DNA from: Hydractinia symbiolongicarpus
Lineage: Eukaryota > Cnidaria > Hydrozoa > Anthoathecata > Hydractiniidae
Assembly (NCBI RefSeq): GCF_029227915.1
Contig: NC_079884.1
Coordinates: forward strand, 9,796,001 to 9,860,000
Length of the DNA stretch: 64,000 nucleotides
Direction of reading: 5' to 3'
In this document: in pieces, positions 48,699 to 62,300 of the stretch
Layout: each line of letters starts with the position of its first letter
How positions within the stretch are numbered: the stretch's first letter is position 1
Position numbers and translations under genes: made by a program
The notes under the pieces: generated by a model
Told to the model about the DNA's origin: nothing
Seen by the model: the letters and a program-made list of their open reading frames with translations, nothing else
The model's database searches: none

Positions 48699-50673
48699 AT
48701 GGAGAAGAAAAGGAAATTTAATGGCGAGGAAGCAAATAGGTATGTTTACAGTCTTCTTATAGTTTGGAAATAAAAAATCTGATTGTGTTAAGGGTAGGTG
48801 TCTACTTTAATGGAAGTATGTTTGGAAGCTTGTTATCACTTTAAGACATCTGCGAATCTTTGTTTATTTCCGTGACATTCTCGAAATTGTCATGCGTAAA
48901 AGTTAAGAGTTACAAGAGTTTAAAATAGATGCTCCGCCTTTTTTTCATTTTCACTTTTTGGTTTTAAATCCACATGTTTATAGAATGTAACATTTCCAGC
49001 ATAATCTTTCAAAATTGATCATTTGACGACGTTAAATCCCAAAAAATTCAAACTTTTTGTAGATTGCTTTAACCACGAAACTTCCATCTTTTTTATTGGA
49101 TTTTATCTTAGATTTTAATTTTTATAACGATTGGTGCATATTACAGTCTTGTTTAGTTAATAAAAATAGTAAAATTAGCAAGATATTAGAAAAAGTAACC
49201 AAATTTTGATCCAACCAAGAAAAAACCAAAAAGAAAAAACCAGAACGTATTTAACACCTTTTAGCTACAGTCAATGTGTACTCAGTGTTATTTTCCCCAA
49301 TGTGGGCTGATATCTGCTGGTTAGTATCTTTGTATGACAGTTTCAAATGTGTCCACCAAAATCTTAAAAAATTGAATGTGACATGTAAAAAACTCTAGAA
49401 AATCAACCATGCGGAACACAGCTACAATCAGGTTATAAAAATACTTAGTTTTGTGCAAATTCTTGTTCTCTGTTAATATGCAATTCGACTTTGTCAAGAA
49501 ATGTGTATTGTGAAAGCTTTTTTTTAGTGAGACTGCTGTTGGACATGTCACCGGTTGTGAAGATGCAGCTGACGATTCTACCAATAAAAAACAAGCAAAT
49601 TCTAATGATGTGTTGTCATCAGAAAGTTTAGCTAGGCATGCGCAGTGTATAATCGACGATATGGAAGTGAAGAGGAAAAACGATGAGACTTTAATAGCTG
49701 GTAGGTTTTTACCAGTTTGACCTGAAAGTGAGCGGTAGGCAACATGTCAATGCTATACTGCTAAATAACCTGACATCATGGTATGCAACATAAATTTAGT
49801 CTTAGGAATACATGCAAGAAAGAAAAAAAAAGAAGTAAAATTGCTTTGTAATGGTGTCTATTTTTAAAAAAAGGTTAATGACCTTACAATAATCCAGAAA
49901 GTGATAGCATCCTACCTTCATGTAGCGATCATCGATTAATTATCGAGTTTGATTTTATTACCTTTACAGAATTTCGCAAGACGATGGAAATACAGACAGA
50001 GAGTTGGTGTCAAGCATTAGAAAATACACTTGCGAAGCTATATGAGAAGAACAATGAAGTATGTCAGGAGAAATTGCAGCAATTATACGCCATTCTTGGA
50101 AGAATAAGTAAGTGCCTATTCGTTTTGTAGTCAAGTGTTTTTGTGCAATCATTTTTACAACTAAAGGCTTAAGTTGAATCAGGGAAAATAGCCTATTTTT
50201 AGAACCCAAGAAAAAGCACGAGACAACATCATTTTTGAAATTCTCTGTTTCCTGGACATTGTTTTTAATTATTATCTGTTCTTTTTTTTAAGCGGAATAG
50301 TCTGGTAGCTTAATCAGTTATGGCTCGTTTTTTGCAAAAACTCTATAAGTGTCGTCAGAATGCGTCGTGTGCACGCTCTATTATCAAATCGTATGATGCG
50401 ATTTTTGTTTCGATTTTTAGTACTCGTCTTAAAAAACTTTTACTATCATTCGATCATCTTTCATTTAGTTTTGAACAACACAAAACTGCTGTTAAATCCT
50501 GATGTGTAACTGCTAATTAAAACAGCTGACAAATGTGCTATTGTTGCTCTTGTTTTGTGTATATTAAAGTTACCATGGTGATTTTGTTTTCTTGCCTAGA
50601 TCAACTCGAACAAGAGATGGGAGCATTTAAACAATCGTTGAAATTGTTATACACGGACGTTGAAACCTCATAG
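48699..50673 (+). CDS. SYCE2: SYCE2-like synaptonemal complex central element protein, 4 exons
   Basis: Probable central element protein of the meiotic synaptonemal complex. Exons: 48699-48739, 49528-49700, 49970-50107, 50600-50673, giving 141 aa in frame. The N-terminal part is short, polar and variable. From about residue 48 the protein is a continuous amphipathic helix: SLARHAQCIIDDMEVKRKND, then ETLIAEFRKTMEIQTESWCQ, LYEKNNEVCQEKLQQLYAIL and INQLEQEMGAFKQSLKLLYTDV. Mammalian SYCE2 has the same order of landmarks: a paired-helix start, a hydrophobic-FR segment, a Y..(H/N)N...Q(D/E)KLQ block, then I..LE.E....... .VY.D near the end. The human protein is longer mainly at its N-terminus. The match is by pattern, without an alignment score. 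Confidence 0.75.
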
Positions 50674-50934
50674 TTATACTTCTGTGTTTTTTAATTTACA
50701 ATTCTCACTAAAATATCCGAAAAGCGGTTTCTGAATCAAGTCTTGTGTTACGGGAGAATGTATGTTATAATTTATCTTTGTAGTATTGTGACGTCAAATT
50801 TGTAGTTATATATATTAATTACTATATTTATATTTATGTTTAAGTTATTTTTGTTATTGTTTATATTTTGTGAATATGAATTTTAAAAGTTGTAAATAAT
50901 TGTTGAAATTTCAGATAACGTTTTTTTTTGTTCT

Positions 50935-52480
50935 CCGTCACACAATACAAACATGACTTCCTATTATTACAAGCTCGTGAGTCAAATGTGTCCTACAAAA
51001 ATGGAAATTTTTTCCTCTCTGAGCACCGACACGGGAGTAGTCGTGTGCTCGAATCTCATTTTAGTAACTATTTTTACTTTTTTCTTTTACTATCCTGCCT
51101 GCGAGAATGTGTTTCCAACTCGTAACTAACTAACCAAATGGTCAATTGCAATGTCACAGATTTAAACTTCGTGCCTAAACTCTCTAAGTACTTGGAAGCC
51201 ATCTAAATGACGTTTCAGGCCAAAATTGGTATTTATTTTTGACAAAATTTGTCACAGTTAACAAAAAAATTATGCTGAACATAATAGTGACATCATAATT
51301 TTGATTTTTGTTACCTAAATGTCATTTTAGACCAAAAATTGGTCCGAAAATTAAAACTTTTATTTTCGACAAAATTTGACAGAGCTAACAGAAAAAGTAT
51401 GCCGAACAAGATGGTTGCATGTTTGCATCAAAATTTTCCTTTTAGTCACTTAAATGTCACTTTAGGCCAAAATTGGTCCGAAAATTAGAACTATTTTATA
51501 TTCGACAAAATTTGGCAAAGTTAGCAAAAAAAGTATGCTGAACATGATAGAGACATTGTCAACTAAATGCCGTTTAAGACCATAAACGTTTCAATCGCGC
51601 GAATGACTGATTTTTTTGTTAGCAGAAATTGTAGAATTGGGTCGCATTGTCGATGTTTCATAGTTGTGCATTTTTAATAGCAAGATAATTTATGCAGCGC
51701 CTGCGCCTTGTGTATTTTTTTAAAAAGATAAGTGTTGAAAACCTTCTTTTAACTAACTGGTAAAGTAAAGGTGTTTCCAACAAAGTTTTCCAAAGTGAAT
51801 GTAGGCAGAGTTAAGGTCTATTCAAATACCTGGAAAGTAGTCTGCAAAAAATAAAATTTCCACAAATATAAGTAAGAGAAAAACGAAGATGCTCCACCAT
51901 ATATAAATAATGACGAGAACGAAATTCTTTTCGCTACGCTAATGACGCGCTAACATAGTGAAATATGATTTCGGAAACACTCCGAAAAAACGTAATTTTT
52001 CCGATTCCATCCTTGTTATTTTTCTCCACGCTATAATTGCACAGGATTCTTTTTAACGAAGTTTGCTGTTTGTGACAGTTCTGATAACATATTTTTTTAA
52101 CTACAGCTATTTCCTTTTTCGAACAATTAAGATCGTATATTATTTTTCTTTATTTTGCTTTGGCTTTTGTTACTGAATTACTTAATTTTGAAAATTTTAG
52201 GTGGAGCTTGTGGTCTTTCTTATTCCTGTCAGTCGGTTCACCCAAGATGGACCCATCGAAAATTAAAATTTCGAGGAATTTTCCGTTCAAGAAGATCTCA
52301 CAAATCAATTTTGAAAAATAACTGCATAGTGTGTAGAAAATATTATTGCCTATGTGAATAGCAAAATATGTTGTGTCTAACTTCGTAACAAAAATCACAA
52401 TTTGATAGACAGCTTTTTGTAAACTTCATTAGGGAGGTTGTTTACGTATATCAAACGTCTTGTTTTTTGTGTACTCTAGG
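50935..52480 (+). mobile_element. Composite SINE-like repeat with tRNA-like end (long copy)
   Basis: It begins with a tRNA-like stretch (50960-51075) holding GAGCACCGACACGGGAGTAG then GTGTGCTCGAATCTC, close to a pol III B box. A T-rich tract follows, then a tandem section (51204-51580), a block AAAGGTGTTTCCAACAAAGT (about 51770) and the distal block around 52155-52480 (CAGTCGGTTCACCCAAGATG, GACAGCTTTTTGTAAACTTC). Inverted relative to 36838-37402, which is a shorter version. No protein of its own is seen. Confidence 0.55.
51204..51580 (+). repeat. Tandem repeat of 112-135 bp units
   Basis: Three units start TAAATGACGTTTCAGGCCAA (51204), TAAATGTCATTTTAGACCAA (51316) and TAAATGTCACTTTAGGCCAA (51451), with a fourth start at 51564. 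Each complete unit then has ATTGGT, TTCGACAAAATTTG (first unit TTTGACAAAATTTG), CTAACA/TTAACA and a TATGC(C/T)GAACA block. One diverged single unit occurs at about 55100-55250 in an intron of the last gene. Confidence 0.75.
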
Positions 52481-53394
52481 AGCAAGAAATTTTGAGAAAA
52501 GTTTTCGACATGCGCGAATCTTATTTTTTGCTTCAAGTAATACTAAGTTAAAGAAAGATATTTTATTGAATGGAACAATGAAAACATGAATCAGGAATTT
52601 AATACGTAGATGCGTAGATCTTTACACCTATATTTATATAAATATAATATTATTTGGTATGTAATTTTCATTCCAGAAAATAGTTAAGTAAAAAGCAAAA
52701 AAAATTGCTGTGAAAATTTTAATCGATTTGTGTAGGTTTTCAAGATTAAAATCACAAATAGATCTTATTAATTTTTCATCCACGAATTAAATTCTTGCAA
52801 AGTGTTTCGTTTTTTCCATTCGATTAAATTTCTATCAATAACGTAGTTCGTGCATTAAAGAAAAAATAACTTTCTTGCAAAAAAAAAAAAAAAATTTGTG
52901 CAGAGAAATAAAACACGAGCTGAGCTTGGTCATGCTCTGCAGAAATTCATCACAAAAGACTGTGTTGGTTGAACATACACATACTGAACAACTGTTGTTA
53001 TAATGCTCAAAAGGATTGCAAGATATGAGCTTGCCAATACCGTCTTTGCTAGCGTTGATATAACCTCAAAAAGAACAAAAACACTTCATACTTCTTTAGT
53101 ACAAAAGATTTTTGTGTGGTTATGAAGATATTTTAAAAAGTTTAAGAGATCAAAAGATGTACATCTTCGTTTGTTAATGTGTATCGACTTTTTTATGTAT
53201 GTTTGATGAGGCGTGCAAAAAAGTTCGGCACACCACACGTTGAGAGGCGCTTCAATTGTAAACAGCAATCTACTTAACTTGAAGGAGAGAGCAGAACCTC
53301 TTCTTCCTATCACTTTCAGCATAATAAATCAAATACAAATCTGCGCGTAGCTAGCGATATTAAAATATGGTTTATCGATTTATTATTTTATGAT

Positions 53395-56300
53395 ATGAGA
53401 TGGTTGAATATGACATATTTTATCTGGATTTATTTGGTTTATTTGTCCGTTCACATTGTAATTTGTACGGATGAAAAAATCAACAAAACTATAGGTGAGG
53501 CATTATTACAAGGTGTTAACGTATAATATTCTGTTCTACCGTAGAACGATCTTCAAACTAAACCGACAATTTTTTATTGTTAGAGCATAATACAAAAGAT
53601 ACGTGTCAGACCAGTCTAGTTTTTAGGGTAGTCAGTCTAGTATTATGAGTTCTAAAAGAAACATTACACATCTGCAAGTAGTAAACATGCCAGGGATTCA
53701 GAGTTGATATAGAATAGTGTATGAAACCTTGTACTTTTCCATAGTGACCGACGATGGAGATGTATTTGAAACGCGTGACGTCATTAATCAACAAATAAAT
53801 GATGTGTCAGCAGAATATTTAGTAAATAAAAAAAAGCAAGTCAATAAACGAACGGGTAAGATACTCATTTTCACAACAAGATACCATGCTCCATGCGTAC
53901 ACATATAACTATGTGATGTCTGGCAACTTTACGCAGGGCTTAGAGAGTTGATAGTGGGTAGGGTTAATTGTTGATGGGTGGGATTAATTGTTGATGTGGG
54001 TAAGGTGGTGTAGCAATCTATACTTTTAAGTAAACCTTTTCGTTTTGTAAATTCTATTATTAATTCTTATATAACAGGTTATTTGGCCATCCTGCCAAAA
54101 AATAGAATGTAATAAGGAAAAAGGAAAAAGGGTTAAGATTGAGTAAATGTTATCAATCACGCTCCTGTCCGGAGACACACTTGTAGATAAGTTTATGGGT
54201 TTGCTAAATTGTATGCCTTAAGTAACCACATACTTTATGTGTCTACATGCATGCATGTCTCAGTGCTTTGCGTGTCTTGAAAGATCGTCTTTGGCTGTCA
54301 CTATGTTAAAAAGTTTGACAAAACGAAAATAGTGATAATTTCCGAAAGAAATTTTGCGGTTAATGATTTGGGTATTTAAATAACTTTCCCAGTCATTGTC
54401 TTGGAAAACGTCACTCGCAAGTGACATTTAGGCACGCAAAGCTCTAAGAAACGTAATTTAGGTGCTTAATTTGAATTGATTCAGCCTATTATCTTGAAAT
54501 TTATTATTTTTTACAGATGAAACATTTTTTCCGGGTTTGACGCAACAAATCTTCAAAGATCTCAACGATGATAATAAACAAGAACTTGCGCGAACAGATA
54601 TCCCAGTCAATCCGGACGAACAATATATTATACCAGATATTAATCTAATTAATCCGGAAGATGCGCAAAGTGCTGTGGAGAGAATATATGGATATTTCAA
54701 ACCCCCTGAAAAAGGAGAATATATTTTCAAAATATGTAAGTGCTTGGTAGCAGCTCGGTGTTTTGCAAGTTTAATTTATACTGTTTTATCGTAGTTTAAT
54801 TTGCTCACTCGCTACATCTCCTCAGTTAAATATCCTCGGGTGATTAATCTTTTTTACTCTTGTCTTTTATTTAGCAAGTAAAGGTGAAAGCACCTTGACT
54901 CTAAGCACTTCAAAGGATAAAAACGACATGAAAAAATATGCTGATGTTGAAGCAGGACAGGTAGTTGACAAACGTCAGTATGACAAGTAAGTAAAATATA
55001 ATACCTCGTTGCAAGCTTCGCTTAAGTAAGACTACAACAATACTAAGGAAAAAATCCAAAGGATGTATTACCTCTTTGTATTGAATAGTTGTATCAGTAG
55101 CGCTTCTCCGTTTTGACAAGAATTGGTACCATGAACAAAGAAGCATGCCGAAAATGATAGCAGCATGAAAGTTTTTATTTTTGCACCTTAAATACTTTTT
55201 TGCCAAAATTAGTCCGATATTAAAAACTATTTAACTAAAATATGGTACGGTATAATTGCAACAGCGTTTCGATCCTTAAATTCATACAACCAGTTAGGGA
55301 TTTTTATATGTAAAAAGTAGCGATAACCTAGAGACTTCTCAGAACTTAGAATAATGTGTTATAACATAATTTAGGTACGAAAATCAAAATTCTCGCCCCA
55401 TTCCTTTGAACGCCAATCAGATGTACTATATGGAAGTTGTTCATAAAAAACTAGATGGTGCTAGCCATTTGCAGCTTGGGGCGTTGTTCCCGAATGGAGA
55501 AAAACATTTCCCACTAGAGAGTAGATATTTTTACACCGTGAAAGGTTTGTTTTAACTTTGTGCTGTTGTGTTTGTTAGGGTAACATCCTAACTTCTTTTT
55601 GGCACTGTGTCGTTGAGGGTCAATCAAAAGAAGGGTTTAAAGCTCTAAGCTACGTACTTCTAAGACGATCAATTGTATTTTGAAGGAACGGAAAGAATCG
55701 ATTTGCATAGTTAGCCTTTTATTCAGTCTGCGTTTAAACTTAATAGTTTCAAAACTGCAACATTCTGCCACTGCGCCAAACACAACGTCGCTCCCCCCCC
55801 TTACGCACCATGAAAGTTCTCTAAAATGTTAAGGTAACGGCTTTTTTGGGGTGTTTTTTGAAGTTGGCAAAAAGCATCAACTGCCCAACAGTCTGGAACC
55901 GGCAGACTTTGAAAGCGTTTTTTTGTGTGGGCTAATAAGTAAGCAATGTGCTAATCACATTTTCTATTACGAGTGAGTGAGAATCACAGAACAATTCAGC
56001 TCAGAACCCAAAAGCCCTAAAGTTAGGGAAAAGGGGGCGTGCTGACATCAGCAACATTCAGCATTTTAAAAGAGTTAGCATATAATTTAATAACCTGACA
56101 TTTTTATTCTAAACCGTCGTGTGAATTTTGCCGTGTTCAAAATGCGTAATCTATTACGGTATTCGTGTACTTAAACACTTATGAGGATTTTTCAACCTTG
56201 CATTTATATTTTGTGTGATGACTTTAGATACCAACGAAAAAATTCTCAGTCTAGCCTTTATAAGCACCAAAAAAGAACGTAATAAAATTATATAGACGAC

Positions 56301-59300
56301 AATCTATTTTACATATTTATAGATCCTAAAGAAGACAACACAGCAGAATTAACCAATCCTTCACCAATGAAAAGCGATGGTGGTAGTGTAGAGAAAGCAC
56401 ATGATCCTCACGTACGACAACTACATCGTACAGGTAAATAAAAATAAAAAGATTTCTGCCTATGCTTAGTTAGCTGAAAGTTAGATTTTTTTTATCAGTA
56501 AAATTTTGTAAATCTTTACGCTTATTTTTGTAGGTAAACCAAACGCCAGTCCTTGTGGTACAAGTAAGTTAACTATTCGCCCAAAACCCTTTGTCAACTA
56601 CTTATGTCTGTGCCAGAGACAACAGCAACAGTGTGCTTCAAAACATTATCTGCTTCACTGTAGCTACTGTAAATCTCTTCATTCACTTATAGATCTACGA
56701 GTTCGCTTATACTCCACGAATTTCAACTGTCTAAAACGCAAGGGCCATATATGTAAATATGCATTGAGTGGTGAAGACCGAGTTGTCAAGCTACGTCCAA
56801 GAGAAGCTGCAACGACTTTTGTGATCACTAAACCTGGTTTGAATAATTATGCAAACTCTATATCCTTTCAAGTAGATGGCAAGCATGGCATATTCCTTCT
56901 TAAAGACGGTGATAGATATATTGTTGCTTCAAACGATGGTTCTAAAGACTTTGGTAAGCTCTATCTTTTTTGCAGTATTTTTTTAAAACTACTTTTTTGT
57001 TCAAACGTGTGGAATTTTGACAAACTATCGATGGCCGGTGGAAAGTCCACGAGTCCGCCCGTATTGCGTGCGTTTCGCTACTTGCGGTACCATTTTGCGT
57101 GACGGAAAGACGTATACGGGTATTATAATATAGACTAGCCGTTAACTCGTGGAAAAATCCACGGGGTCGCCCGTCCTTTATATATCGCATTTCGTGTTTC
57201 TGTAACAGGACGCGGTTTTCGCGGACAGACAGACAAAATACGGCTATTATTAAAGAGAAGCCGGGAAACCCGGCGTCAAAACGCAGGGTAAACCGCAAGT
57301 CAAGGTGTGATCCGGCGTTGAACACTCTGTGGAGCGCTTAATAAGAGCCGTAAACTGTGTCACACAATCAGGTGGAGTGCTTTAGTACAGGTATACAGTA
57401 TGTCGTAAATCAAGTAAAGCGCATACACCATTATAGTGTTGGGACTGTAACATATTTTTAAAAAAATAACTTTCCCGCAACGATAGCTGAAATAAAAATA
57501 TAGTTTATAAACTGTTGTTACCCTGTCATAGCAAAAACAACCTGCAAATATTATTTTATTTTGAGGAATAAGTTTTTGTGAAAGTTAAAGTTGAAAAAAA
57601 CTTTCTCATAGACTGTGTTTAAATAAAAACACAAGAAACCGTCCATTGATAAGAAGCCGTCCATTGCTAACACAGGGCTGAGCGCTTAGTACAGTTAAAA
57701 ATTGTTGCACATCCGTACAACCGCTATTACCAAGAAAGTTTAAAATTAATTCTCACTGTGGGCTGACTCCTTAGTACAGGCACCTGGGCGTAACAGCCGT
57801 TTCCAAAAAAACAGTCCGTTGTTAACTGGGCTAAGCGCTTAGTCCAGCCAAAACAATCGCTCAGCCATTTTATTTGCAGAAAAAGTTTTCAGGAAAATAT
57901 TAAATAATGTAGCTACCTAGCTAACTGCATTTAGCATAAAAATTATTGCTTAAGAATGTTGTTGTAGCTAAACTGAAATTTTATACTTTTTAGCCAAAGA
58001 TAATAGCTATGGAGCTAATTGAATAACCACAGCCTCAACATAAAAATAAATGTTGGCTAGGGTAGAAAGCTCTTTTACCATACAGAATAGTAATAAGTAA
58101 GGCTCTAGGATGGCTAGCTAGTAATATCTTGGTTCCTAGCCAAAACTGAAGTGTTTAAGATCTGCTGATCGTTTAAGATCTATCTTAACATTAAAAACAA
58201 ACAGAAAACAAATATAACAAAATATAAAGCTTTCAGAAGATAAAAAGGTCAAACAACAGATATACAAACCACTACAAACCTCACACACTGACCACACACG
58301 ACCATTTTGAAAATCAAAGTGGCCTTCGTTTGTCCAGCCGTAAAGATCTTGGATTGTTTTTTAAGCAAAAATCGTGGATTGTTGTTTAAAGAATCAGGCG
58401 TCGTGAGTGGTATTCTACGCGCCAGCTGTCAAAACAAAGTCGGTAAAAATATATCGCATTTGGTTTTGGTGCGTAATTCACAAAATTTCGTGTTTCCGCA
58501 ACGGGACACGGCTTTCGCGGACAGACAGACAAACTACGGCTATTATTAAAGAGACTAGTCGTTTCCCGTGGAAAAATCCACGGAATCGCCCGTCCTTTAT
58601 ATTAACCCGTCGCAATAAAGTGGATAAAAAATATATTGCATTTGATATTCATGTTTCCGTAACATCATTTTCTAACTCAGCGGGGGGTCTGCGCAGCGAC
58701 AGACAGACGACGGCTATTATTATAGAGATAATTAAAGATGTCTTGAAATTGTCCTATTCGGTTACTATTCTGCAAATTCAGATACGAAGTTTTTTTTACA
58801 ATCCTGTAGAAAGAATTTGTTTGAAAGCTCAAAATTTTTGTTATTCACGAGTTCGAATTTGGCCTGATTAATAGAATCGTCCTAAAATCTTACCCCTTAA
58901 AATTACCCCTGAAAAAGAATTTCCAGTTTAATTTTCTCTGGTCACCATAACGACAACGACAAGCGCTATGTCAGCAGCAATGACATCAGCGATGACGAAA
59001 CGGCAACGACAAGAAGAAGGCGACAGTGACAAAAACACAAAATGTGGCAATGGTAAATATTATAGTCATCTTAAAGATGGTTTATACTTAAACACGTTTT
59101 TCTTTCAGCGTCTTTAAGTTCATTCAACGTTGACAGTCAAGATGATATTGCTCCTGCATCATATGGTATCAGGTTATTTCAAACTAGAGTCAGTTATCTT
59201 TGCCATGGTCCCTCCTCCACAGATATTTATAACGATAGACGTTCTCCTAATTGCGCTTTTTATATGGTGCCGGTGGAACTTGATATGAATTCGTTTGAAC

Positions 59301-62300
59301 CATCTTGCAACAGTTACTGTCCGCAGGTGAGTTTGTTTTGAAATGTAGCAATACCTTCACAAGTTCTAACATCTAAATGCTATTGCCGGTAAAAGGAAAT
59401 AAAAAGATTTTATTTCTAATTGAATTTAATGCAATTTCATAGGAAAATTTGGAACGAAAATTGGATTCAAAACCAGGTAATACGAACGAAAAAGCGCCAC
59501 TAAATGTTTTGGATGCTTTGGCGCACCATACGGCTGATGTTGAAGCAGGTAAATTGGAAATATACCATAGCCTCTTCGTGAAGCAGCAGAACCAATATCT
59601 TGCACGCTTTTTACCCCTATATTTGATTACTACTATATTCGTTTAGCAAAATACGCTGCGAAAGTTAAATTGATGACAACCGTGGCCAAAAATCCTACGA
59701 ATGTCATCCCAATTGAAGCAGACGCTGAGAAAATCTTACAAGCAAAACATATAGCTCCAATAAATTTAGATGAGGTCAAAACGAATCCTGTTAATAAATA
59801 CACGCCTGTGAATCTTGATAAGCAAAAGCGTCCTGTGTTACAGGTATCTCCCATGAAGAGCGTGGGCGTACAGCCGTTCATTTTGGTTAAAAGCGCACCT
59901 CAAGGAGCGCATCTTCATGTTGTTAGCATTCCGCAACACAACAACGAAAATGAAACGCCGTATGCAACTGATAGTATTTTGCAGAGCAGCAACCCTGGTC
60001 AGACAATGCTGATTAATTCTTCACTTAGCGAAGGTAAGTAATTTTCTGTTTACTTATCCAACGCCCATTTCCAGTAACACCCAGGGCGTAATAATTTCCA
60101 ATCAAATACGGCAATTAATTATCTATTTGGAGATCTACAGGACGAAGGTCTTTAATTGAATAAAAAATATATAGAATAAAAAATGGACAATAACGTTGGT
60201 GGAAGAGAAGTGGAAATGTTTCAAAATTTAAATGTATTGATTATATGTAGAATTGCACTTTTCTTCCAGATTGTATGTATTATTTTAGCTATAAAAGTGA
60301 CCTCTGCATTTAGTTGTCTCAAGTTAAGCCGTGATTATTTCGTCAAAATGCGCTCATGATGTGCTTTTTAATTATAGAGCAAGTAGAGCCACGTCAGCAA
60401 TATATCGCGCTTCATTTAAACAATAATGTCGGTACGACTGGTGACGTCAGAATAATTTCAAGTATTAAACCAGAAGGTTACGTACTTGGCAAAGAAGTGT
60501 TTAAACTGAAAATATTATTCAAGCACAAATATGAGAAACCCGTTGTGTTTCACGGTGTGGATGAAAGTAGTTCAGGTCGAACCATTTTGTTGAACGGACA
60601 GAGAGTTATGAAGTTTTACCCGACTGCTGATGAGGATCAAAGTACGGAAGTTTCAGTCACTGCTGTAGATCCCGTCACTGAAGTTCATGCGGAACCGTCT
60701 AACATGGATTCTTTTAAAGATCCGCCTCCAGGAATTGAGCGTCCCAAACCAGCTCCACCGGTAACATCTCCAGCGCCTACTTTGCCGCCCTTGGAGACTG
60801 CAGTAGAACCAACTAAGGAAAAACCGCCAAACAAAGCTAACTGTAAGTTCCATGTTTTCCGTGTCTTGTCTTTCAACTAATTACTAAAATATGTATCCAT
60901 TGTGATAATACTGCAATTAAATCAATAAAATCATAATCATAAACAATCAACCTTAGAATGTTGTTTTTTAATTTTAGCTGCAAATCCACCAGACCAGGGT
61001 CACATCACCTCCATATCAGGCGTGGCCCGCACTCACGAAGAACTTTATCCGCCCATGAAGATCTCCAATGCAGTTGATGAATCTATTGACTTGCCTGTAA
61101 TGATTGAAAAGAAGCAGTACCATCGTCCTGCTGCGCCTGTGGATGAGAACGCGAAACAAAAAGGTATATTGGACAAATTTCACGTCATCAAGACTAATGC
61201 CTTACTTACCCTATTCTTTTTAAAACCCTTCCATGTTAAATTCTTAGCACGTCGCTTTATTTTTTCAAACTATAAGCTAATTAAACTTTCTTTTTGCTTT
61301 TAAGATGGCGTACCTGATGTTATGGAGATATCATATGATGACGACAATGGACAGAAGAAAACCATTACTGAAATTCTTGTTGATGGTAACGCTGTCAATA
61401 ATACAAGTTTGACAAGGAATAATAAAAATCCTGCGTTGCTGGAGACAAGTGCTGCGAATTATACAGGGACGTTAATAAACACAACATCAATAAAAGAATC
61501 TGAAAACATCACAGCGTCGCTAGCAGGAAACAAGACCGTAAATATAACGAACAGCTCAAACAGTGAAGAGAAAGAAACGAGTAAAGTCATCCATGGAGAA
61601 GAGCTACAACACATGGAACATGAAGTTAATAAAACTGCAAGTTTACTAGCTTCGTATCCCAGCAACGACACTGCATCATTCCAGAACCAAAACCAATCAG
61701 ATATTGTGCATTATGATTACATTGATTTCATTGGTTCAGAAAATGAAACAACAAATAACACTGAACCACCTAATTCTAAGATTGAATATTTTGCAGCGAA
61801 TAAAAGCGTGGAGCAACTTAACACAGAAATGTTGTTTGCTGGAAATAATACTCAACTACGCAACGAAACAAGTGATCTTTTGAACAACGCCACTTACACG
61901 GAACCGAATGACGCTGATAGTGAAAGCTACTCTGTCATCAAAAGTCTTGACGAAACGCAGAAGGAACTTCGTGAACTGAATTCTCAAATTGAAAAGCTTG
62001 ATAAAGAAAGTGATGCCTTACGTACGGTCAAGCCTTCTGAAAACACCGTAGAATCCACAGTACCGGATGTCAGGGTTGGTGCTTTTGAACAGTCGAATGA
62101 GAAAGTGGGATTTGAAGCTGTGAGACAATATGAACAGAGCGGTACCCCTGACAGTTGGAGAAGAAACACTGAGCAAGCAGTGGCGAAGTTATTGCCAGAA
62201 GAAGAGATTGGTAGTCGAAGTGAGAAAAAAACAATCACAGCCTCACCAGATCGACCGGGCGGAAAACAGGTCCTTGAAGATGGCGATACTGTTGTCGGAA

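Larger units (their letters stand above)
50674..53394. other. Intergenic region with composite repeat
   Basis: Holds the long composite repeat 50935-52480 and otherwise AT-rich spacer. A strong acceptor-like sequence (TTCTTCCTATCACTTTCAG) ends at 53319, 76 bases before the next gene's start, so a 5' untranslated exon or trans-splice site may lie there. Confidence 0.55.
56954..59108. other. Long intron of the secreted glycoprotein gene with Helitrons and GCGCTTAGTACAG repeats
   Basis: Contains mini-Helitrons (57025-57258 and about 58470-58728) and, between 57330 and 57850, four scattered copies of a block like GAGCGCTTAGTACAG. No exon seen. Confidence 0.55.

Noticed and set aside
50320-50502. 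60-codon open frame between SYCE2-like exons 3 and 4
   Set aside because: It lies within the intron, has no splice-compatible ends and no similarity; the 50108-50599 intron joins the flanking exons in frame.
56942-57325. 127-codon minus-strand open frame
   Set aside because: It translates two mini-Helitrons within an intron of the secreted glycoprotein gene.
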